From an uncultured Eubacteriales bacterium (GTDB lineage Bacteria; Bacillota; Clostridia; Oscillospirales; Acutalibacteraceae): a stretch of DNA of 6,245 nucleotides. The stretch lies in contig OMPZ01000283.1 in assembly GCA_900313125.1 (NCBI GenBank), forward strand, positions 1 through 6,245, written 5' to 3'. A model generated the notes under the pieces. That model ran no database searches and was not told the DNA's origin. It saw only the letters and a list, made by a program, of their open reading frames with translations. Both the position numbers and the translations under genes were made by a program. This document shows positions 1 through 4,877 of this stretch, in pieces. Numbering within the stretch: the first letter of the stretch is position 1; each line of letters opens with the position of its first letter.

Positions 1-1309
1 GGTTGTCGCGTTTTTGCGCCAAAAGATGAACGAGCTCGGCTTTACCGAAATCAACACCCCGATTCTGTCGACCTCATCTCCCGAGGGCGCGCGCGACTAT
101 CTTATCCCCAGCCGCAAGCACAAGGGCAGATTCTACGCACTTCCGCAGGCTCCGCAGATCTTCAAGCAGCTTCTCATGGTATCGGGCTTTGACAAGTATT
201 TCCAGATAGCTCCGTGCTTCCGCGATGAGGACGCAAGAGCCGATCGTTCGCCGGGCGAGTTCTATCAGCTCGACTTCGAGATGGCGTTCGCCGAGCAGGA
301 GGACGTTTTCGCCGTTGCCGAGCAGGTGCTTTACAACACCTTCACAAAGTTCGGAAACGGCAAGGAGGTAAGCAAGCCCCCGTTCAAGCGCATTCCCTAC
401 AAGGAAGCTATGATAAAATACGGCACAGACAAGCCCGATCTCAGAAATCCGCTTGTTATCACCGATATTTCCGATATGTTCGTTGAGACGGATTTCGGTC
501 CGTTCAGAGGCAAGACAGTCAGAGCGATCAACGTTCCCGACTGCGCAGGCCAGTCGAAGAGCTGGTTCAAGAGAATGGAGGAGTTCGCTCTCTCCATCGG
601 CATGAAGGGTCTCGGCTACGTCAAGGTGCGCGACGACATGACCTTCGACGGTCCTATCGACAAGTTCCTTCCGGCTGAGGATAAGCTCGCTCTCATTGAG
701 AGAACAGGTCTCAAGCCCGGCGCGGTATGCTACTTTATCGCAGACTCCGCCGAGGACGCTCCGAAGCTCGCAGGTCAGATCAGAACCGAGGTCGCAAACC
801 GTCTCGGCATCATCGACGAGAGCCGCTTCGAGCTTTGCTTTATCGTAGATTTCCCGATGTACGAGTACGACGACGACGGCAAGGTCATCTTCACACACAA
901 CCCGTTCTCGATGCCGCAGGGCGGTCTCGAAGCGCTCGAAACGATGAACCCCGTCGATATCCTCGCATATCAGTACGACATCGTGTGCAACGGCGTTGAG
1001 CTTTCTTCCGGCGCTGTAAGAAACCACGACGTCGAGATCATGAAGAAGGCGTTCAGCATCGCAGGCTACACCGAGGACGAGCTCAAGCAGAAGTTCACCG
1101 CGCTTTACAACGCGTTCCAGTACGGCGCGCCGCCGCACGCAGGCATGGCGCCCGGCGTTGACAGAATGATAATGCTGCTCACAGGCGAGGAGAATATCCG
1201 CGAGATCATCGCGTTCCCGATGAACTCCAACGCGCAGGATCTCCTTCTCGGCTCGCCGGGAGAGGTCACGGAGCAGCAGCTCAGAGAAGTTCACATCAAG
1301 CTCAGATAA
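1..1309 (+). CDS. aspS: Aspartyl-tRNA synthetase, 5'-truncated by window edge
   Basis: Class II aminoacyl-tRNA synthetase that attaches aspartate to tRNA(Asp), and possibly also to tRNA(Asn), in the cytoplasm. The frame is open from base 2 and ends at TAA 1307-1309. The TTG at 14 is internal, not a start. What remains is 435 codons of a protein usually near 590 residues, so the N-terminal OB-fold anticodon-binding domain is outside the window. Visible in order: motif 1 with its conserved Pro (59-61); the flipping-loop SPEGARDYL (77-103); motif 2 beginning FRDED (218-232) and continuing to GEFYQLDFEM; the bacterial GAD insertion domain (roughly 460-840); NPFSMPQGGLEALE; and motif 3 GAPPHAGMAPGVDRM with its Arg at 1163-1165. 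The SPGEFYQLD form of motif 2 differs from the QPEFTQID form common in Bacillus and E. coli. It resembles, from memory, alphaproteobacterial and ruminococcal enzymes. It lies 19 bases upstream of gatC in the same transcription unit. Confidence 0.97.
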   Translation, partial: VVAFLRQKMNELGFTEINTPILSTSSPEGARDYLIPSRKHKGRFYALPQAPQIFKQLLMVSGFDKYFQIAPCFRDEDARADRSPGEFYQLDFEMAFAEQEDVFAVAEQVLYNTFTKFGNGKEVSKPPFKRIPYKEAMIKYGTDKPDLRNPLVITDISDMFVETDFGPFRGKTVRAINVPDCAGQSKSWFKRMEEFALSIGMKGLGYVKVRDDMTFDGPIDKFLPAEDKLALIERTGLKPGAVCYFIADSAEDAPKLAGQIRTEVANRLGIIDESRFELCFIVDFPMYEYDDDGKVIFTHNPFSMPQGGLEALETMNPVDILAYQYDIVCNGVELSSGAVRNHDVEIMKKAFSIAGYTEDELKQKFTALYNAFQYGAPPHAGMAPGVDRMIMLLTGEENIREIIAFPMNSNAQDLLLGSPGEVTEQQLREVHIKLR

Positions 1310-1313
1310 TTTG

Positions 1314-1319
1314 AAAGGA
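1314..1319 (+). promoter_or_regulatory. gatC ribosome binding site (sets the gatC start)
   Basis: AAAGGA lies 9 bases before the ATG at 1329, in the short gap after the aspS stop. It supports ATG 1329 as the start. The in-frame TTG at 1311 overlaps this site, and any Shine-Dalgarno for it would have to sit inside the aspS stop region, where none is seen. Confidence 0.8.
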
Positions 1320-1328
1320 CGACAGATA

Positions 1329-1607
1329 ATGGTTACCCGTGAGGACGTTATAAATATCGCCAGGCTTTCAAAGCTTTATATTGCCGAGGAGGAGCTCGAC
1401 GATATGACAAAGGCGATGGGCGATATCGTAAAATTCGCCGACACGATCAACAATGCTTCCGAGGACGGCGTAGAGTTTGACAACATCAACAATTTACAGA
1501 ACGCCTTCCGTGAGGACGAAGTCGTTGAGTCTTACGACCGCGGCGAGATCCTTAAAAACGCAAACGATATCGACGAGGGTCATTTCCTCGTTCGCAAGAG
1601 GGTGTAA
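1329..1607 (+). CDS. gatC: Asp/Glu-tRNA amidotransferase subunit C (GatC)
   Basis: Small subunit of the GatCAB amidotransferase. In known structures GatC wraps around the GatA-GatB interface and stabilises the complex. It has no catalytic residues of its own. The product is 92 residues, close to the usual size of about 95. It shows the family pattern: an N-terminal helix with VINIARLSKLYI, a helix with EEELDDMTKAMGDIVKF, a variable middle (DGVEF, then a stretch around NNLQNAFREDEV), and a C-terminal ILKNANDIDEGHFLV. The tail reads HFLVRKRV; many relatives have VP at the point where VR occurs here, a minor variation. The ATG at 1329 is chosen over the in-frame TTG at 1311 because it has a well-placed AAAGGA and gives a family-length N-terminus. 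It sits between aspS and gatA, with only 2 bases before gatA, so translation is probably coupled. Confidence 0.95.
   Translation: MVTREDVINIARLSKLYIAEEELDDMTKAMGDIVKFADTINNASEDGVEFDNINNLQNAFREDEVVESYDRGEILKNANDIDEGHFLVRKRV
1598..1601 (+). promoter_or_regulatory. gatA ribosome binding site inside gatC 3' end
   Basis: A GAGG core (within AGAGGGTG, 1597-1604) lies 8 bases before the gatA ATG at 1610 and inside the last codons of gatC. Together with the 2-base gap between the genes this suggests that gatA translation is coupled to gatC, helping to keep the two subunits in balance. Confidence 0.65.
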
Positions 1608-1609
1608 TT

Positions 1610-3076
1610 ATGGCAGAGGGAATGATAAGCAGCCTCGGCAGGATGCTTGAAAACAAAGAGATATCCTGCACCGAGCTCACCGAGAAATATCTTTCGGCGA
1701 TCGAAAGCGCGAACGCCGACCTTAACGCGTATGTCAAGGTAACACCCGACGAGGCGCTTGACGCAGCTAAGACGGTAGACGAAAAGCTCGCAAAGGGCGA
1801 AAAGCTTTCCGCCCTTGAGGGCATTCCGATGACTCTCAAGGATAACATCTCGACAAAGGGTATCGAAACGACCTGCTGTTCAAAGATACTTGAGGGCTAC
1901 AAGCCGATCTACAACGCGACGGTTTGGGAGACGCTCAAGAATAAAAACGCAGTTTTGCTCGGCAAGACTAACATGGACGAATTTGCGATGGGCTCGTCGT
2001 GCGAGACCTCGTGCTTTGGCGGCGCGGCAAATCCGCACGATATCAGCCGTGTTGCAGGCGGCAGCTCGGGCGGCGTTGCGTCTGCTGTCGGCGGCAACAT
2101 CGCCGTTTACGGTCTCGGCTCAGATACGGGCGGATCTATCAGACAGCCCGCGAGCTTCTGCGGCATCGTCGGTCTGAAGCCGACCTACGGCGCAGTTTCG
2201 CGTTTCGGACTTATCGCTTACGCGTCGAGCTTCGACCAGATCGGTCCCGTTACAACTACCGTTGAGGACGCGGCTGTCGTTTACGACGCTATCTCCGACT
2301 ACGATAAAATGGATTCCACAAGTCAGGGCAGACGCGGCGAGCCTACCGTTTCTACTCTGAAAAACGATATCAAGGGCATGAAGATCGGCATCGCCGACGA
2401 GTACCTTGACGGCGTATCTGACGAGGTGCGCGGCGTTATCGAGAAGGCGTGCGAGGTCTACAAGTCGCTCGGCGCCGAGATCGTTCGCTTCAAGCTTCCG
2501 TCGCTCAAATACGCGCTCCCCGTTTACTACATCCTTGCCTGCGCCGAGGCGTCGTCTAACCTCGGACGCTACGACGGTATCCGCTACGGCTACCGCACGG
2601 CTAATTATAAGGATATCAACGAAATGGTCTGCAAAACGCGCAGCGAGGGCTTTGGCGCCGAGGTCAAGAGAAGAATACTTCTCGGCACATACGTTCTCTC
2701 CGCGGGCTATTACGACGCGTATTACAAGAAGGCGCAGAATCTTCGCGGCTCGATAGTGAAGGCGTTTAAAACAGCCTTTGAAAGCTGCGACGTGATACTC
2801 GCGCCCACCGTTCCTATGACGGCGTTCAAGAAGGGCAGCGCGATCAGCGACCCCATACAGACGTATCTGACGGATATCTGCACCGTTCCCGTGAACATCG
2901 CAGGTCTGCCCGGAATAAGCATTCCGTGCGGCTTTGACGCCGATAATATGCCTATAGGTATGCAGCTTATCGGCAACACCTTCTGCGAGAGCACGATACT
3001 CAACGCCGCATGGCAGTACGAAAACGCCGCAGGCGCGGACGTATTCAGATCGTCGCAGTACGGCGTACATTTCTGA
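1610..3076 (+). CDS. gatA: Asp/Glu-tRNA amidotransferase subunit A (GatA), glutaminase
   Basis: Catalytic glutaminase subunit of GatCAB. It releases ammonia from glutamine, and the ammonia is channelled to GatB to amidate Asp-tRNA(Asn) and/or Glu-tRNA(Gln). The protein has 488 residues, normal for the family, and is a complete amidase-signature enzyme. The Ser-cisSer-Lys triad is readable by alignment to the S. aureus enzyme as remembered (Lys79, Ser154, Ser178): here Lys77 in GIPMTLKDNI, Ser152 in AGGSSGG, and the nucleophile Ser176 in GSDTGGSIRQPAS, with identical spacing. Further family landmarks are LLGKTNMDEFAMGSS (116-130), GLKPTYGAVSRFGL (188-201), ACAEASSNLGRYDGIRYG (310-327), and the C-terminal NIAGLPGISIPCGF (429-442) with GMQLIG (450-455). 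The start at 1610 is the first ATG after the gatC stop and has a GAGG site. No truncation or missing catalytic residue is seen. It stops in TGA at 3074-3076, overlapping the gatB ribosome binding site. Confidence 0.98.
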   Translation: MAEGMISSLGRMLENKEISCTELTEKYLSAIESANADLNAYVKVTPDEALDAAKTVDEKLAKGEKLSALEGIPMTLKDNISTKGIETTCCSKILEGYKPIYNATVWETLKNKNAVLLGKTNMDEFAMGSSCETSCFGGAANPHDISRVAGGSSGGVASAVGGNIAVYGLGSDTGGSIRQPASFCGIVGLKPTYGAVSRFGLIAYASSFDQIGPVTTTVEDAAVVYDAISDYDKMDSTSQGRRGEPTVSTLKNDIKGMKIGIADEYLDGVSDEVRGVIEKACEVYKSLGAEIVRFKLPSLKYALPVYYILACAEASSNLGRYDGIRYGYRTANYKDINEMVCKTRSEGFGAEVKRRILLGTYVLSAGYYDAYYKKAQNLRGSIVKAFKTAFESCDVILAPTVPMTAFKKGSAISDPIQTYLTDICTVPVNIAGLPGISIPCGFDADNMPIGMQLIGNTFCESTILNAAWQYENAAGADVFRSSQYGVHF

Positions 3077-3082
3077 GGAGGT
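3076..3082 (+). promoter_or_regulatory. gatB ribosome binding site overlapping gatA stop
   Basis: A near-perfect Shine-Dalgarno AGGAGGT begins at the last base of the gatA stop codon (TGAGGAGGT) and sits 7 bases before the gatB ATG at 3090. It fixes the start at 3090 rather than the next in-frame ATG at 3102. Ribosomes terminating on gatA would finish directly on this site, consistent with termination-reinitiation. Confidence 0.88.
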
Positions 3083-3089
3083 AAAGATC

Positions 3090-4502
3090 ATGCAATACGA
3101 AATGGTCGCAGGCTTTGAAACACACGTCGAGCTTGCCACAAATACTAAGATTTTTTGCTCCTGCACAACGCAGTTCGGCGGCGAGCCAAACACTCACTGC
3201 TGCCCGATCTGTATCGGTCTGCCCGGAACGCTGCCGAAGCTCAACCGCGAGGTAGTTCGCTTTGCGATCAGGGCAGGTCTTGCAACTAACTGCAAGATCG
3301 CAAATATCTCCAAAATGGACAGAAAGAACTACTGCTATCCCGACCTCCCGAAGGCTTATCAGATATCGCAGTATGACAAGCCGCTTTGCGAAAACGGCTA
3401 TATCCAGCTTTCAAACGGACGCAAGATCCGTCTCAACAGAATACACATCGAGGAGGACGCCGGAAAGCTTATCCACAAGCGCGGCGACACATACATCGAC
3501 TACAACCGCGGCGGCGTTCCGCTCATCGAGATCGTTTCCGAGCCGGATATCAGATCGGTCGAGGAAGCGAAGGAATACGTTGAAAAGCTCCAGCAGATCA
3601 TGCGCTACATCGGCGTTTCCGACTGCCGTATGCAGGAGGGCAGTATGCGCTGCGACGTAAACGTTTCCGTAAGACCCGCAGGCTCTGACAAGCTCGGCAC
3701 AAGGACGGAGATCAAGAACATGAACTCCATAACCTTCATCGGCAGGGCAATGGAGTACGAATACAACCGTCAGGTAGATCTTATCGAGTCGGGCGGCGAG
3801 GTCGAGCAGCAGACGCTGCGCTACAACGACGCCGAGAACACCACCTCGCCCATGCGCGGCAAGGAGGACGCGAACGACTACCGTTACTTCCGCGACCCCG
3901 ATCTCGTTACGATCAGCGTTACGGACGAGGAGATCGAGGAGCTTGGAAAAACTATCCCCGAGCTGCCTTTTGAGAAGGTCGAGCGTTATGTAAACGATCT
4001 CGGTCTTTCCGAGAAGGACGCCGCGAACCTCGCGAAATACCGCAGGATCGCCGAGTTCTTTGAGACGGCGTCTGACGGTGTGAAGAACCCGAAAACTGTT
4101 GCGAACTTCATCATCGGCTCGATCTTCCGCCGCCTTGAAACGGAGGACGACAAGGAGACGTTTGAGATAAAGACAACGGCGCAGCAGCTCAACGAGCTTG
4201 TAAAGCTTATCGACGAGGGCAAGATCAAGAACAACCTCGCGAAATCGACGCTTGAAAAAATGCTCGATACGGGCGACGGCGTGAAGTCGTTCGTTTCCGA
4301 AAGCGACATGGCAGGACTTGACGAAAACGCTCTGGCTGAGCTTTGCCGCAGGGCTGTCGAGTCGAATCCGAAGGCTGTCGAGGACTTCAAAAAGGGCAAG
4401 CAGAAGGCTGTAAAGTCGCTTGTCGGCTTTGTAATGAAGGAGAGCCGCGGAAAGGCGGACGCATCGGCTGCCGAGCAGATCATCATCGGCATTATCGGCT
4501 AA
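3090..4502 (+). CDS. gatB: Asp/Glu-tRNA amidotransferase subunit B (GatB), tRNA-binding kinase/transamidase
   Basis: GatB binds the mischarged tRNA, activates its aspartyl or glutamyl side chain with ATP, and completes amidation with ammonia from GatA. The product has 470 residues against about 475 for the family. The N-terminal catalytic cradle is intact: GFETHVEL (8-15), YPDLPKAYQISQYD (83-96), IHIEEDAGK (118-126), GGVPLIEIVSEPDIRS (141-156), and the SMRCDVNVSVRP/TEIKNMNS region (185-213). Residues corresponding to the metal ligands recalled for S. aureus GatB (His12, Glu125, Glu150) are present as His12, Glu122 and Glu147. Cys23, Cys25, Cys38 and Cys41 form the FCxC...CPxC cluster thought to bind zinc in some GatB proteins. 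RYFRDPDL (265-272) is followed by the helical domain and the C-terminal YqeY-like tail (about 400-470, with KGKQKAVKSLVGFVMK), which recognises the tRNA elbow in known structures. It is the last gene of the operon, followed after 17 bases by a terminator. Confidence 0.98.
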   Translation: MQYEMVAGFETHVELATNTKIFCSCTTQFGGEPNTHCCPICIGLPGTLPKLNREVVRFAIRAGLATNCKIANISKMDRKNYCYPDLPKAYQISQYDKPLCENGYIQLSNGRKIRLNRIHIEEDAGKLIHKRGDTYIDYNRGGVPLIEIVSEPDIRSVEEAKEYVEKLQQIMRYIGVSDCRMQEGSMRCDVNVSVRPAGSDKLGTRTEIKNMNSITFIGRAMEYEYNRQVDLIESGGEVEQQTLRYNDAENTTSPMRGKEDANDYRYFRDPDLVTISVTDEEIEELGKTIPELPFEKVERYVNDLGLSEKDAANLAKYRRIAEFFETASDGVKNPKTVANFIIGSIFRRLETEDDKETFEIKTTAQQLNELVKLIDEGKIKNNLAKSTLEKMLDTGDGVKSFVSESDMAGLDENALAELCRRAVESNPKAVEDFKKGKQKAVKSLVGFVMKESRGKADASAAEQIIIGIIG

Positions 4503-4519
4503 AATATTGGACAATGTAC

Positions 4520-4553
4520 AACGGGTGTGGAGCTTTCCGCGCCCGTTTTCTGT
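4520..4553 (+). terminator. Rho-independent terminator of the aspS-gatCAB operon
   Basis: A 12-bp hairpin (arms 4520-4531 and 4536-4547) with a 4-base loop GCTT. It contains two G-U wobbles and no mismatch, and its 3' arm runs into TTTTCTGT. The T tract is short and interrupted, but the position 17 bases after the gatB stop fits an operon end. On the opposite strand the sequence after the stem lacks a T tract, so termination is likely one-directional. Confidence 0.85.
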
Positions 4554-4699
4554 CGCTGTTTGAAATATTAACCTTTTTGCAACAAAGTTTTAATTATTTT
4601 ATCAAAAGAAGGAATTATAATAAATATGTTCACTATATGATCGCCGTCATACGCGATATTATGTAAGTCTCCCAATTTATCAAATTATGTTTTTTATTA
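4554..4699. other. AT-rich intergenic stretch without a recognised gene
   Basis: This part of the 306-base gap between gatB and the lipoprotein gene is markedly AT-rich. It contains a TATAAT at 4616-4621, but nothing like TTGACA at the correct distance upstream. Its only small frames (ATG 4626, 4 codons; ATG 4637, 9 codons) lack ribosome binding sites. A weak 5-bp inverted repeat ATCGC/GCGAT occurs at 4640-4644 and 4653-4657. The last 25 or so bases, very AT-rich, could serve as an UP element for the promoter that follows. I see no tRNA, riboswitch or conserved RNA here. Confidence 0.5.
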
Positions 4700-4728
4700 T
4701 TGAAAATCACAACACGATATGTTATAAT
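4700..4728 (+). promoter_or_regulatory. SigA-type promoter of the lipoprotein gene
   Basis: The -35 box is TTGAAA (4700-4705), the spacer is exactly 17 bases, and the -10 box is a consensus TATAAT (4723-4728). A TG one base upstream of the -10 (4720-4721) makes it an extended -10. The A/T-rich run just upstream, including a T6 tract (4690-4695), is UP-element-like. Transcription should start near 4734-4737, giving a 5' leader of about 70-75 bases. It separates the lipoprotein gene from the upstream operon. Confidence 0.88.
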
Positions 4729-4765
4729 AGGTGAAAAGTCCGTCAACAGGTATTATTAAGGCAAG

Positions 4766-4782
4766 CGCGGTTTTTCGCCGCG
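4766..4782 (+). promoter_or_regulatory. Small GC hairpin in the 5' leader
   Basis: CGCGG (4766-4770) pairs with CCGCG (4778-4782) around a 7-base loop TTTTTCG. A weaker outer stem, CCGT (4740-4743) with ACGG (4784-4787), could enclose it. The ribosome binding site at 4795 stays outside both stems, and no T tract follows, so this is not a terminator. It could stabilise the 5' end of the transcript or be incidental; it does not match a riboswitch class I recognise. Confidence 0.35.
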
Positions 4783-4794
4783 AACGGTCTTTAT

Positions 4795-4800
4795 GGAGGA
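4795..4800 (+). promoter_or_regulatory. Ribosome binding site of the lipoprotein gene
   Basis: GGAGGA is 8 bases upstream of the ATG at 4809. It fixes the start at 4809, from which a complete lipoprotein signal peptide is read. Confidence 0.88.
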
Positions 4801-4808
4801 TATTTTTT

Positions 4809-4877
4809 ATGAGATCTTTCTGCAAAACTGTACTATGCATTTTTGCTCTTTTTATGCTTATGATATGCTCAGGCTGC
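4809..4877 (+). other. Lipoprotein signal peptide and lipidated Cys23
   Basis: A short positive N-region (Arg2, Lys6) is followed by a hydrophobic stretch VLCIFALFMLMI (8-19) and the lipobox CSGC (20-23). Ser and Gly at -2 and -1 fit signal peptidase II, whereas Cys rather than Leu at -3 is atypical. After Cys23 the chain is polar (GTSEYS), as expected for a tethered mature lipoprotein. Confidence 0.8.

Noticed and set aside
74..1294. Long open frame of 406 codons on the minus strand, opposite aspS
   Set aside because: It lies entirely antisense to the well-conserved AspRS, and its translation shows no recognisable domain. The openness follows from the codon bias of aspS.
1311..1328. TTG at 1311 as the gatC start, adding six residues
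   Set aside because: The codon overlaps the ribosome binding site itself, and ATG 1329 has the correct spacing and gives the usual family N-terminus.
2120..3193. Minus-strand open frame of 357 codons across the gatA-gatB junction
   Set aside because: Antisense to confirmed amidase and GatB sequence, with no coherent protein pattern. It would overlap two essential genes.
3411..4514. Minus-strand open frame of 367 codons opposite gatB
   Set aside because: Same cause as the other antisense frames; low-complexity Leu/Arg/Val-rich translation and no family signature.
4343..4666. Plus-strand frame of 107 codons running from inside gatB through the terminator
   Set aside because: Its first half is out of frame within gatB and its second half reads through the terminator hairpin into AT-rich spacer. 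No ribosome binding site or protein signature.
4637..4666. Nine-codon frame MIAVIRDIM in the intergenic region
   Set aside because: No Shine-Dalgarno at a usable distance and no promoter with both boxes upstream; the length is compatible with chance.
4656..4683. Possible minus-strand promoter (TTGATA, 16 bases, TAATAT) pointing toward gatB
   Set aside because: The -10 box matches consensus at only four of six positions in a very AT-rich region where such matches are expected by chance, and no minus-strand gene lies downstream.
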